DNA of 64,000 bases from Phlebopus portentosus (taxonomy: Eukaryota; Basidiomycota; Agaricomycetes; Boletales; Boletinellaceae): contig JAYXKI010000007.1 of assembly GCA_037892935.1 (NCBI GenBank), positions 1,984,001 through 2,048,000 on the forward strand, written 5' to 3'. The notes beneath the pieces were generated by a model, which saw nothing but the letters and a program-made list of their open reading frames with translations, had not been told where the DNA came from and made no database searches. The first letter of the stretch is position 1, and each line of letters starts with the position of its first letter. This document shows, piece by piece, positions 22,157-31,968 of this stretch. Both the position numbers and the translations under genes were made by a program.

Positions 22157-23620
22157 ATGTCTGGCAAGAAGACATTTACCTGGGGAGAACGACAACAAGA
22201 AAGCTTTAGGAAACTCAAAGAAGCTTTCACCACTGCGCCAATGCTAGTACGACCAGATCACGAGAAGCAATTTGTGCTGGAAACCAATGCGTCAAACTTT
22301 GCGATGGGAGCCGTGCTCTCGCAGCTCGGGGACGATGAAATTTTGCACCCCATTGGATATTGGTCGAACACCTATCGAGATGCTGAGAATAACTATCCAG
22401 TAATGGACAAGGAATTACTAGCGATTGTCAAGGCCTTGAGCAACTGGAGGCACCACTTGGAAGGAGCTAAACACGAGATTCGCGTGGTTAGCGATCAAGC
22501 TAACCTTCGATATTTCATGGGAGCTAGGAAGCTAAGTGGCCGCCAAGCAAGATGGGTGACATTTCTCAGCAGATTTCGATTTCGAATTGAGTATCGACCT
22601 GGAACCAAGAATTCACGAGTGGACGCATTATCAAGAAGGCCAGACTACAAACAGGGCCAAGAGGACCAGCCAGAACAAGTCCTACTTCCTCCGCAATTGT
22701 TCAGAACATCGGACCTGCCCATGCACACAGTACGGGTATTTGAGCTTACAGGGGGTCCTGAACTGGGAGAGAAGATTCGAGATGCCTATGAACGATCCAA
22801 AGAGCCAGCAATCGGAACGTTCGAAGAGGGATATTGGTGGAAGGATGATAAATTGGTTATCCCACCAGATGAAGAAGTTAAAAAGGAAATTGTACGACAG
22901 TGCCATGACGCACTGGCGTCAGGACACCCGGGGTTACAGAAGACTATAGACAAACTGGAAAGAAGAGTTTGGTGGCCGAAGATGAGGGAATGGGTTGAAG
23001 AATATGTGCGCACATGCGACGTGTGCCAGAGGACGAAAGTGCGACGAGGAAAGACGCAACCACCTCTGCAACCATTGCAGATAGCGACCAGGCCCTATGA
23101 CGAGATTACTATGGACTATGTCACCGGACTTCCAATGACAAACAAAGGAAACAATGCGATACTAGTGGTGGTAGACAGGTTCTCTAAAATGGGGACTTTT
23201 ATACCTACTACAGTAAATGCAAACTCGAAGACCACGGCAGACTTAATGATTAATTATGTCTACAGCAAGGTCGGGACTCCGAAGACAGTAATCAGTGACA
23301 GGGGACCTCAATTTGCTAGCCGGTTTACAGAACAGGTGAACCAGGCCCTCGGGATCGAGATGAAGCTTAGTACGGCGTATCATCCACAAACAGATGGTCA
23401 GACGGAGCGAGTAAATCAAGAAATGGAACAGCTGTTACGTTGCTATTCCAGCTTGCAGCAAGACGATTGGGACGAACATCTGCCTATGGCAGAATTCACC
23501 TACAATAGTCGCTCCCACTCTAGTACAGGCAAGACACCATTTGAATTGGTGTATGGATTTCAGCCGGAATTAGGATTCAAGCTTCTGATCCGAGGAACAC
23601 AGGACTATGTGGCTATGTGA
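22157..23620 (+). CDS. pol: Gypsy-1 RNase H and integrase core
   Basis: In frame with the RT part. RNase H-like domain: FVLETNASNFAMGAVLSQ, IGYWSNTY, DKELLAIVKALSNWRHHLEG. Integrase zinc-binding HHCC domain: HDALASGHPGLQKTIDKL ... TCDVCQRTK. Catalytic core: MDYVTGLP (first Asp), VISDRGPQF (second Asp), HPQTDGQTERVNQEMEQ (Glu). All key residues are present. The frame ends at TGA 23618-23620, which again interrupts an otherwise continuous frame. Confidence 0.9.
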   Translation: MSGKKTFTWGERQQESFRKLKEAFTTAPMLVRPDHEKQFVLETNASNFAMGAVLSQLGDDEILHPIGYWSNTYRDAENNYPVMDKELLAIVKALSNWRHHLEGAKHEIRVVSDQANLRYFMGARKLSGRQARWVTFLSRFRFRIEYRPGTKNSRVDALSRRPDYKQGQEDQPEQVLLPPQLFRTSDLPMHTVRVFELTGGPELGEKIRDAYERSKEPAIGTFEEGYWWKDDKLVIPPDEEVKKEIVRQCHDALASGHPGLQKTIDKLERRVWWPKMREWVEEYVRTCDVCQRTKVRRGKTQPPLQPLQIATRPYDEITMDYVTGLPMTNKGNNAILVVVDRFSKMGTFIPTTVNANSKTTADLMINYVYSKVGTPKTVISDRGPQFASRFTEQVNQALGIEMKLSTAYHPQTDGQTERVNQEMEQLLRCYSSLQQDDWDEHLPMAEFTYNSRSHSSTGKTPFELVYGFQPELGFKLLIRGTQDYVAM

Positions 23621-23671
23621 AAGAAGAATCAAGAAGAGGCAACAAAGGCACTGGAAAAAGCACGAGACACG

Positions 23672-24487
23672 ATGAAGAGATTTGCAGATAGACACCGAGG
23701 CCCAATGCCGTCATTCGAAGTCGGCAATAAAGTTATGCTAGATGGTCGGAATCTAACCTTACTAGTTCCCACAAGGAAGCTAGGGGATAGAAACCTGGGA
23801 CCTTATCAAATTATCGCAAAGCATGGGCTAGTCAACTATGAGTTGGATCTCCCGAAGGAGTTGAGGATCCACCCAGTGTTCTATGCAGGACTATTGATTC
23901 CCTATCGAGAAAGGAAAGATCCGGCACAGAGAACAAGACCACCACCAGAAGTTATCGCTGGAGAAACCGAATATGAGGTCGAAGCGATCCAAAACATGAG
24001 GAAAAGGCACAGAAAATGGGAGTATCAGGTTAAATGGCTTGGCTACCCAGAGGAAGAGAATACCTGGGAACCTGTGGAAGGGCTGCGCAATGCCCCAGAG
24101 AAATTGCGGGAGTATCACGAGAGGAATCGTTGGCCGGACACGATAGATCTTCCCTCTAGAAAGAAGATCGCGGATATTATAGACTCTACGCAGAGAGTAA
24201 TCGACATCAAGAAGGAAGATGATGAGTTCCTGAGGACGGCACTGGGAGAGTCCGTAGCTCAGAGGGTAATCAAGAGAAGAAGATACCAGAGCAAGACAGG
24301 TATCAAGCAGCGAGATTTCGGTTATCCGGAATGGCACAAGCGTCATTGGAGAGCTGCGAAAAGGCCATTCACTCGAAACAAAGCGCTGCCAGTTCGCAGA
24401 TGGGATCTACCAGAAGAGAAAGGGAATCCTTCGTACAAGGATTGGTTTGGGGCTGACTCCTCGGATAGTGAGTGCAGCGAGGCTTAG
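23672..24487 (+). CDS. pol: Gypsy-1 integrase C-terminus with chromodomain
   Basis: Continues the pol frame after TGA 23618. Contains the GPYQIIAKHG-type GPY/F module and then a chromodomain, EYEVEAIQNMRKRHRKWEYQ followed by VKWLGYPEEENTWEP (about residues 100-160). That makes this a chromovirus; the chromodomain is expected to steer integration toward histone-marked chromatin. A Ser/acidic tail ends at TAG 24485-24487. Confidence 0.9.
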   Translation: MKRFADRHRGPMPSFEVGNKVMLDGRNLTLLVPTRKLGDRNLGPYQIIAKHGLVNYELDLPKELRIHPVFYAGLLIPYRERKDPAQRTRPPPEVIAGETEYEVEAIQNMRKRHRKWEYQVKWLGYPEEENTWEPVEGLRNAPEKLREYHERNRWPDTIDLPSRKKIADIIDSTQRVIDIKKEDDEFLRTALGESVAQRVIKRRRYQSKTGIKQRDFGYPEWHKRHWRAAKRPFTRNKALPVRRWDLPEEKGNPSYKDWFGADSSDSECSEA

Positions 24488-24913
24488 GAAGGCCTGCAAC
24501 TTGACCTGAATAAGTCGTTAAACTATTCCTAGCATGTTGGGAAGCATCTAGTATGTTGGAAGCCGACACTCAGCGAGGCTTTGAATTATTGAGCAAGTGT
24601 CACGTGACCGCCACCTTTCTCTGAGAACAGGTTGAGCATCAATCACGTGCTTGCCACACTCTCATCCAAAGCCGGAAGTGTTTAAGTCACATGACTGCCG
24701 CACTTTTGTCCGGATGGGTTGTGCATCAGGTCACATGATCAATAGCGAGATGAGGACTCTGGATGCACATATTCCAGACAAGAGGAATGAGACACTAGTA
24801 CACAAGAAGAATCTGGTCTAGAAAGCAATAATACGAAACAGCAAGATTATGGCTACCACAATTAAGGGATCCACACTCTCCTTGCAGTCTGAAGTGGATC
24901 TTAAGGGGAGGAA
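24488..24913 (+). other. Gypsy-1 3' untranslated stretch with CACGTG-like repeats and PPT
   Basis: About 425 noncoding bases. It holds a run of related motifs: GTCACGTGACCGCCAC, ATCACGTGCTTGCCAC, GTCACATGACTGCCGCAC and GTCACATGATC (about 24598-24745), spaced 50-60 bases, then the polypurine tract 24901-24913. The motifs resemble E-box sites; whether they bind a factor is unknown. Confidence 0.55.
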
Positions 24914-26509
24914 TGTTACAAAAATTGTGGATATACAATGCGGCATGGAATCAGACACTTTACACACCGAATTATGCAGCCTAATCAAGAGCACTTCGAA
25001 AGGCTTCAAGGACAGAACAGTGGAGGCGATTCTCGCCCACTAATGCAGCAAGGACCTGAAGGGGTAGCTGCACAAGAGGAACCTGATCGACGATATTATG
25101 AAGACGAACGCAACGAGAGGGAGGACCCATATGATTTACAGGAGGGACTAGCTGGAATGCATATTGGACATACTCCTCCACCCGAGCGAAGCTACATACA
25201 GATGGAAGAACGGAACATCGCTAGATACGTGGAACTCCTGCAGAAGAGACGATATCGACATAGTGCAACCAGACGCTTTGTTCACAAAAGCCTGGTTTGT
25301 ACAAACTGCTATTTGGCATACCAAAGGAGTTGGGTTCTTTCGGAGTGGCTCCTCAAGAACTTCGTGGAGCGCTTAGTAACTAGGGAGGGAGCCGATGTCA
25401 AGATTCGGCATAAGCCCGGACCCTCGGAACGAACGTTGGACCAACCATTGCCGAACCACGGAATGAGCGCATATGACCATGAGGTATCTATATGGCTTGG
25501 CGACAGGGATATCTATGCATTGAAGATTGGCGTGAGAGCTTGGATCAATCAGCATTGTCACCAGACCTTGTGTCAAAATACTGCAGTGGAAGTCAATTGG
25601 CCAATCTATTACAGTGCGCCATCGGACATCAAAAGTCTTATTGAAGAAGCAACAGATTGAATGCTAGAAGTATGGGAACGATTGGAAGAAGGGGTTATTA
25701 CAGTCGACGAATGGCGCGAGATGAATCACCTGGGAAGAAGATACAGGTTAATGTCGGGAACCGGACTACAATTCTCCGACATCGATATCGCGGCGAGGCA
25801 CAGAAGGGTGTCTGCTAAATTTACACAGCTGCCAAGGTTAATTTCCGATGATCGGCAGGGGTTGCCGATCCTGAATCCCGAGATAACGGTCAGCCCCATG
25901 ATGGAAGACTAACGGCAGAAGCTCGGCTGGAGTAACGGAGCGCCGGCGAAGCGAGATCGCGGCACATGGAAGAAGTCTCTCGTGGGAGGATTGGCATTAA
26001 GGATTAACATGTGATAGGAACGGAGATCGATAGAAGCCTGGGGAAAGCTTCTTCGGAACGGAGGTAGATTAGGGCCTGCCTAATAGAGAAGGAAGTAGTC
26101 GGTGGTGCTACCAGGAGTTTCGGTAGTGCCACCAGAGTTGTCAGTGGTACTACAGACTCAGGAAAGTAGTGGTGACACCAGCTGAAACACATTGTCCTAA
26201 CCAATGGCGAGGCATGATCAGTAGTAGTTGGTAGTCGGTAGTATTCAGTAGAAACTTTATTTAAGGTGCCAGCTGAGCGGGGTGTTGTCCCTCAGCAAAA
26301 TTAATTTGTACTCTCAATCATAACTGTACCCCTTTGATTGAACCTCTGCTCTACTGCTGAGTCAAGCTTGAGCCTATAGCTCACTTCTTAGTAGTACATC
26401 TAACCTTCGCTACTCTACTCTCCAATTATACATTGTCAGAAGGAGGAAGCAGGGACTTGTTCCGGTACGCTCGGACTGACCACCTCGTCTGAAAACGCTA
26501 GTCCTAACA
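24914..26509 (+). repeat. Gypsy-1 3' LTR
   Basis: 1,596 bases, same length as the 5' LTR with no indels seen; 28 differences by eye, all transitions. Confidence 0.93.
24938..25912 (+). pseudogene. LTR-encoded 324-codon frame (3' LTR copy), one stop
   Basis: Same frame as 13941-14915. Here it is open for 240 codons and broken only by TGA 25658-25660, where the 5' LTR has CGA. Thus neither LTR has a full frame, but at every stop in one copy the other has a sense codon. Product unrecognised. Confidence 0.7.
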
Positions 26510-27304
26510 ATATTTGGCTAGACCTGGAGGAATGGAGTTTATAATTGTCGATCTGTAAGTGTCATCATCAATATTTACGCCACATGCAGCTAATGTTTGC
26601 TTTTTGAGGCGTAATTCATTCAGGAATTGCTTGACATTCGCTCCTTTGGGACACTTTGACTCCATAAATTCGTTTTTCAACGAGGTTTGTGCAAACATCG
26701 ATTTGTCGGTATATTCCTGAACTACTAATCTCCATTTTTCAGCGACTGTACGACATGTCAAGATTCGAACAATAGTCGTATCGGGGAGCTTCAAGGTAAG
26801 CAGATAGTTTGCTGTATCTTTATCTTTGTCCTATGCGTCCTGACGAACTTGCAAGGTCAAGTCATTGTCGTCATCGTCTTCTGGCTCAGGGAGCTCAGGA
26901 GATGGCAGTAAAGGTGGCATGCCTTCTGCAGGCAGCTCAGGCTGGGGCTGAGGTTGGAGTGGCACAGGAGGCTGCACGCCTCAGCCTCTTCCCCTTTCCC
27001 GGCCCCTGCCCCTTCCAGAATGCATTTGAACACCCTCAGGAACGATGGGAGGCGGCTGAGGGGCTGCTACAGGACTCGTCAAGCCTAAATTTGGCCAAGT
27101 TAAGGGGCCGAATGGCGGAACTGGAGGCTGAGTAGGTGGGGGGATGGTTTCGGAAACTCCTGGATGAATAGACGACCCATTGAAGTGGTCCCAGACTCGT
27201 TTGGCGCGTACAGCGGCCTCGAGACGTATGGAAAAGATCGTCCAGTTTTCACCACTCAGCTGTAAAGCTGGCACAGACTTCAGTTCATCCAATGACAAGG
27301 ACAT
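26510..27304 (-). pseudogene. gag: Copia gag, N-terminal part
   Basis: Start ATG at 27304 (MSLSLDELKSVPALQLSGEN, then WTIFSIRLEAAVRAKRVWDH), the usual copia UBN2/Gag opening. A Pro/Gly/Arg-rich linker runs to 26981, then a frame change; after an in-frame TAG near 26830 the capsid part continues as LPDTTIVRILTCRTVAEKW to IPPGLAKY at the Gypsy-1 junction, and on to 13916 beyond it. So one frameshift and one stop lie in this half. Confidence 0.82.
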
Positions 27305-27415
27305 ATCTGTGAGTTTCTCCTTTTCTTTATAGCGGACTCAGGTGCTAATACTCGGGATATTTATTCGGTCGACAAGTAGTGGACTCTGGCGCATGGTCAA
27401 ACAAGGCTCATAACC
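27305..27415 (-). promoter_or_regulatory. Copia leader with PBS-like site
   Basis: Next to the 5' LTR the minus strand reads GGTTATGAGCC, resembling the initiator-tRNA-Met type primer site common in copia elements. The leader then runs about 100 bases to the gag ATG. Confidence 0.5.
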
Positions 27416-27696
27416 TGTTGTGAGGGAGCGAACATGAATATCCGAGAGGAAAACTCTCTATTATATTATTATACAGTTTTTACAACGGTTTTATAGTACT
27501 AGTAGAATCTGAGACATGAGTTGGGATAAAACGGCGAGGAAATAGAATAGTAATACAACTAATGAATAGGATTGGTAAATAAGAATAACGAAGCGAATTC
27601 GAGAGTAAGTGAAACAATCCGAATGAATACCATATACTCATTCCCAGCAATAAGAAATGCAATACTTCGGGACTTCGACAGTTTGACAATCCAACA
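27416..27696 (-). repeat. Copia 5' LTR
   Basis: 281-base direct repeat of 9865-10145, followed by the target duplication TTCAG. Confidence 0.93.
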
Positions 27697-28256
27697 TTCA
27701 GTGCATCAAGATAATGCACCTCGCCATGTTTTCCACTCCAGTCAAAGTCGGCAACATATTCCCTTCCAGGTTTGAGAGTCGAAGATCTCCATGCGCAATA
27801 TCAAGCTGGCGGAGCAACCTCTCAAAGTCATCATACGCCGTGGATGGGAGTGGCCGATTTGTATTACGCAGCGACTGCGCAGTCTCGCTGTCAGTATAGT
27901 CCATGACAAACACCTTGACGCCCCCAGCGATGTTGCCACAGAAATGCAGGGCCGACACGAGGCTTTTGGCAGCTAGGATCTCATGAGCAGTTTCATTATA
28001 CTGGCGCGCAATTTTCACAAAAACATCCCGTTTTTTGAGATTTTGCGCGAAACATCATCTTGGAGGCACGTTCTTCTTCCTCAAAAAGACGTTCATCAAA
28101 GTGCAAATGAGGTGCATCTCCAACAAGACGGGGCTGCGGCATCAGTGCTTTTCCGGTGTCGAAATAGTCTCTTTCATAATGAATCTTCAGCCGATTCAGG
28201 GCATTGGCCATTGCTTGCTTTATAGTAAAGATATGCTGTGACGAAATAACTGTCAC
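27697..28256 (-). pseudogene. Split kinase pseudogene, 5' and middle part, internally deleted
   Basis: Begins MTVISSQ at 28256, in a stretch that matches the leader of the gene at 53534-55420 (TAAGATACTTAGAAA and TTCGTCACAGC shared), then jumps directly to the kinase part (ANALNRLKIHYERDY versus VALNELETEYNVSK). So the Crinkler header and nuclease-like part are missing. Frame changes occur at an A-run near 28027-28032 and again near 27770. Recognisable kinase pieces: VKIARQYNETAHE, IAHGDLRLSNL (catalytic loop), and ADFDWSGKHGE at the copia boundary. The 3' end lies at 9678-9864. Confidence 0.78.
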
Positions 28257-28309
28257 TCTAATTTCTAAGTATCTTACCTAATAGCTTATGTGAGCATGAC
28301 CCTATGCAT

Positions 28310-28510
28310 TTAGTTAGCTTTTGTTTTCATGTTTTCCCTATGCGTAGTTTAGTTTATATAGCTGGTAGATAGCAAATGTAAGAGGGATTCTTCCCTCTCG
28401 AATACTACACTAAGACTATGGTTAATCCAGTCAGTAACAGTGTGATCTGAGTGCCAGAGGAATCTTCTGTGTGACTGAATCTATCATTTGTCACATATTT
28501 TTGACTGTTC
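28310..28510 (+). repeat. Dispersed repeat, copy A (LTR- or MITE-like)
   Basis: Aligns, with clear but imperfect identity, to the reverse complement of about 55770-55985: shared blocks include AAATAGCAA / ATAGCAAATG, GGATTCT(T)CC(T)CTC, AATACTAC, TTATTCCAGT / TTAATCCAGT, GAATC(T)TTC, GTGTGAC(T/C)GAATCT and ATTTGTCACA. Both copies lie 5' of the two related kinase loci. Element type and ends unresolved. Confidence 0.5.
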
Positions 28511-29708
28511 AACTGAACTGCTTCGTATTTGATCACTATCTTCATGGTCGACATTGTCAAGGAGCCTACAGGTCTGATCAACCTACTGGTACCTGCAACA
28601 GTTGACTTACTATCTGGAAAAACACAAAAATAGCTGAGTTTTACTGATTTTTATTTGTTTTATGTTGTTTTTGAGTGCTCACCATATCTATACATCCACC
28701 AAAGAATATTATAACATTGCACAACAAGGAAGGACATGTTCAGGAAGTCAATAGAGATATACCAATTGTAAAATGTCAATATTGGGGCAGATGACTGTCT
28801 GTGAGGCCTGTTGAAGAACAACTCTCCCCAAATTCAATTCATACTGAACAAATGAAGAGAAAAGAGTCAGAAGAAGATACTTTGACTGGTAGGGACACTT
28901 ACCAAGATACTGCAGCAGTAGTTCTGCCTGCAAGGGGGCACATCAGGGATGTAGCCTGAATTTTCCATGAGAGAGTTGAAAGACCTCATGAAGAACTGCA
29001 TGTTAATCCTGCAAATATTACCAAAGAAGTATAAGGTACTCACTGGATTGATATTGATGATAATCTATCTATATCTAACTGGAAACTGGCAGGGTACTAC
29101 CCTTTGACTGGTCTAGCTACTGTAATTACATCAGAACTAGTAGAATCAAAAAGAAATTTGGGAACACACACCAGAACTGGGGAACAGACCCCCATGAGTC
29201 AATATAGCATAGTACCAAGCAATGTACTGAGCCATACTATAGTTGATAATAAAGGTTTTATTTCAGTAAGTAGGAATAGATAAAATTCTGAAAGCAAATG
29301 TACTAGTAAGAAATTATCTTTACAAGAACTCAAATTAGTTATGCAGAAGGTGCAATGCATGTTCACTGATGTGAGATGCAAATTTGGACTAGATAAATCT
29401 AATAGATTTGTGGTGGTGCTATAAGGTAAACTAGATGCTTCTCTAAAGGAGGCAGTAAAGAAACTTAATAAAGAGTTGAATAACTCACCTTAGGATGGGA
29501 GCTGCAAGTCTGACAAAGTTAAGAAAGAAAACAAAAACAATCAGTTCTCAGTTCTCTCGACTCAGACTGACTCAAGAAGTAAGACTGAGCATAAAGCAGA
29601 TAGAAAAGCCTAGAGAGAAGAAAGGTGATTTCATCACTGCTCAGAAGAGATATGAGAGTAGGCTTCTGCTAGTATAGTAGGATTGCCCATCTCTAGTGGA
29701 TCTCTTTA
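28511..29708. other. AT-rich stretch without recognisable gene
   Basis: All six frames are short. Composition resembles the decayed repeats to the right, so it is probably an unrecognised transposon relic; no domain could be read. Confidence 0.4.
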
Positions 29709-29846
29709 CTGCCTTTTTCATATGTATTGTCACTCATGACTTCTGTGATTTTTGTCACACAGAACACCTCAAAATATAAAAATCACTGCATCTCACTCAA
29801 TTCTTGACCATTTTGTGTGATATAAGTTGCTAAATTCATAGTTTTA
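29709..29846 (+). repeat. MITE-B left arm only (truncated copy)
   Basis: Starts TA-CTGCCTTTTTCATATG and matches 42194-42331 closely, including CACCTCAAAATATAAAAATCA. The match stops at the TA that abuts the 12.2 kb inverted-arm structure; the other half of this MITE is not found on its far side. Confidence 0.75.
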
Positions 29847-30080
29847 CAGCTAATTGTAAAATTGTTGGCAATTTGGAAAATCACATGTATTTTTGATGCA
29901 TAGTGCATCCTGGATGAGCAAAAAAAAACAAAATAGTGAATATCTCAGTCAATACAGCATATAAAAATCTGATATAACTATGTAAAAACCCTGCTTGAAA
30001 ATGCGCTCCAGTACATATAAAAATGTCTGGGTTTTATTGAGTATGTACTTCGCTACTAAAAAGATAGTATCATAGTGCTA

Positions 30081-31164
30081 CAGCTAGTTGCAAAATTGTT
30101 GGCAATCACGTGTTGTCACCACTTTTTATGCCATGAGAGCCTCAAAACACAGATAAAATCATATCTCACCCAAAACGCAACAGTTTCACATCATCTAGAT
30201 TGATAAATTTATCTTTTCAAAAGGGCTTTTATTCAGAAACAAAAATTGAGAAAATAGAGAAAAAACTGATGATGAAATGGCGAAAATATTGCTTTTTGCC
30301 TTTTCTTTGTATGTGCATTTTTTTCTGTGCTCCCTACTGGTCCAGCACCTCCCAAAATCTGTCTGAAATAATTATATGATTATATTATGATTTTAGAGGC
30401 TGAATTTGAGCTGAATTGTGTGCCAGAATGTACTGCTTTGAGGCATGCCAGAATCACTCAAAACTCATCATTTCCCCCTAGCCTTCCAAGCTCCAGGAAA
30501 AATTCTTACAGGTCAGATTCATGCATGTAAATTCATTGCAGATGTAACAGACTAGGTTTGCATATTAGCTAGGTCCTCAGCATCTACTGGTGAGCTTGGG
30601 AGATGCTGTCTAGAATGGTGCATACAACCAGAACCACTTGTTCAGCCCAGCTCCCCAGTGGATCCTACAGTAACAGGTGGTGCTCAAAGCTCATTTTTTT
30701 CATCTATAGTGAATTTACATGCATGAATCTGACCTGTAAGAATTTTTCCTGGAGCTTGGGAGGCTAGGGGGAAATGATGAGTTTTGAGTGATTCTGGCAT
30801 GCCTCAAAGCAGTACATTCTGGCACACAATTCAGCTCAAATTTAGCCTCTAAAATCATAATATAATCATATAATTATTTCAGACAGATTTTGAGAGGTTC
30901 TGGACCAGCAGGGAGCACAGAAAAAAATGCACATGCAAAGAAAAGGCAAAAAGCAATATTTTCGCCATTTCATCATCAGTTTTTTCTCTATTTTCTCAAT
31001 TTTTGTTTCTGAATAAAAGCCCTTTCGAAAAGATAAATTTATCAATCTAGATGATGTGAAACTGTTGCGTTTTGGGTGAGATATGATTTTATCTGTGTTT
31101 TGAGGCTCTCATGGCATAAAAAGTGGTGACAACATGTGATTGCCAACAATTTTGCAACTAGCTG
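30081..31164. mobile_element. MITE-A: fold-back element inserted at TA
   Basis: Near-perfect palindrome: arms of about 455 bases (30081-30537 and 30711-31164) around a ~170-base spacer. Ends CAGCTAGTTGCAAAATTG and its complement, flanked by TA on both sides (30079-30080, 31165-31166). The right arm of the larger structure (about 41810) reads AGTGCTAAATCC without it, that is, an empty site with a single TA. The termini resemble those of the 12.2 kb structure, so its transposase may have moved it. No coding capacity. Confidence 0.92.
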
Positions 31165-31968
31165 TAAATCCTTGTCATGCCCCCTGTTCAGTGTAAAAAT
31201 CATAGCTTGCTCAACGTCATCCGGAAAAATCTGATTCAAGTTTGATAAATCAGGCCAGCCCAGTGGGCACCTGTACGCAACTCCTTGAGGCTCCCTGACA
31301 TGATTGTGGTAGTGAAACTGGGTGGTTTGTTGTCACTCCTGCTCACAGAACTCTCCCCTACTTCATTGCATCTGTCATAACTCACACATTCGGACACCAA
31401 AAAATCTGATTGTTTTTGCTAAAAAGACAGCAGCATAGGCGCTTTCAGCCAAGACAGTAGCTGAGCTGAGTTAGGCTTGAGTGTGGCTACATTACATGTA
31501 CTATCTACCAATCAGACTTGAAACCACCTCAGTGATCATCCTCTGCTGAAATATCACCTAAAATTATATCTGGGCGAGGGCGAACAAGGTCAGCTCAGCT
31601 ATCATGCACTCCTGCTACAACCAAACTGAGCGTGCCTGCCAGGGCCACAGAAACATCTCTCAGAGAAACATGAGTGTACGCATACAATAGTAGTCTTTTG
31701 TATGCAGTATCTCCCTGCACAGCAGCTCTCATCACTTGTCCACAGTTCCCTCCCCATCCTCACCAATCTCTCATCACCCACAGGCATGAGGGAACCCCCA
31801 GTTGCTGGGGATGGACCATCACAAGAGACGAGGCACCACAGCAAAGAGATAGGAGCAGCGACACATGTGAGGATGAAGGGTTAACTCACATGTCGAGTCG
31901 CCACTTGATCTCAAGCCATCACCATCTTCACAGTCATCATCTCTACAGCTTATGTTGAGCATTCATTT

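Larger units (their letters stand above)
13917..26509 (+). mobile_element. Gypsy-1: 12.6 kb Ty3/gypsy chromovirus nested in copia gag
   Basis: Plus-strand element with two 1,596-base LTRs (13917-15512, 24914-26509), TGTTAC...CCTAACA, flanked by a target duplication ATATT (13912-13916, 26510-26514). A purine tract TTAAGGGGAGGAA abuts the 3' LTR (24901-24913). Order: LTR-internal frame, long extra frame 15734-17985, gag 18183-19205, one pol frame from about 19255 to 24487 with chromodomain. I found no standard PBS next to the 5' LTR (sequence there is TTATAATTTTGCTCC). The LTRs differ at 28 places by eye, all transitions. It is unusually long for a fungal gypsy element because of the LTR and pre-gag coding potential. 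Confidence 0.93.
9865..27696 (-). mobile_element. Ty1/copia LTR retrotransposon, interrupted by Gypsy-1
   Basis: Minus-strand element. LTRs 9865-10145 (3') and 27416-27696 (5') are both 281 bases, begin TGTTG and end CAACA on the plus strand, and differ at six sites by eye, all transitions. A 5-base target duplication TTCAG flanks it (9860-9864, 27697-27701). A PBS-like GGTTATGAGCC follows the 5' LTR and a purine tract (TTTGAGGGGGAG on the minus strand) precedes the 3' LTR. Its gag is broken at 13916/26510 by Gypsy-1. Excluding that insertion the element is about 5.2 kb, normal for copia. It carries several stop codons and is not autonomous now. Confidence 0.93.

Noticed and set aside
22157..24487. 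Envelope gene at the 3' end of Gypsy-1
   Set aside because: The region after the integrase core is a GPY/F module plus chromodomain and an acidic tail; no signal peptide or transmembrane segment is visible.
26809..27135. 108-codon plus-strand frame rich in Ala, Gly and Glu
   Set aside because: Antisense of the Pro/Arg-rich linker of copia gag on the minus strand.
30081..31164. Possible CRISPR-like or structured RNA locus because of the strong palindrome
   Set aside because: A single long palindrome with TA duplications and an empty site in the sister arm is a fold-back MITE; there are no short repeats with spacers.
31674..31958. Plus-strand frame upstream of the left transposase, and its inverted partner near 41094-41376
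   Set aside because: Open in both arms because the arms are copies; no domain, low-complexity Ser/His content, and most likely the untranslated leader of the transposase.
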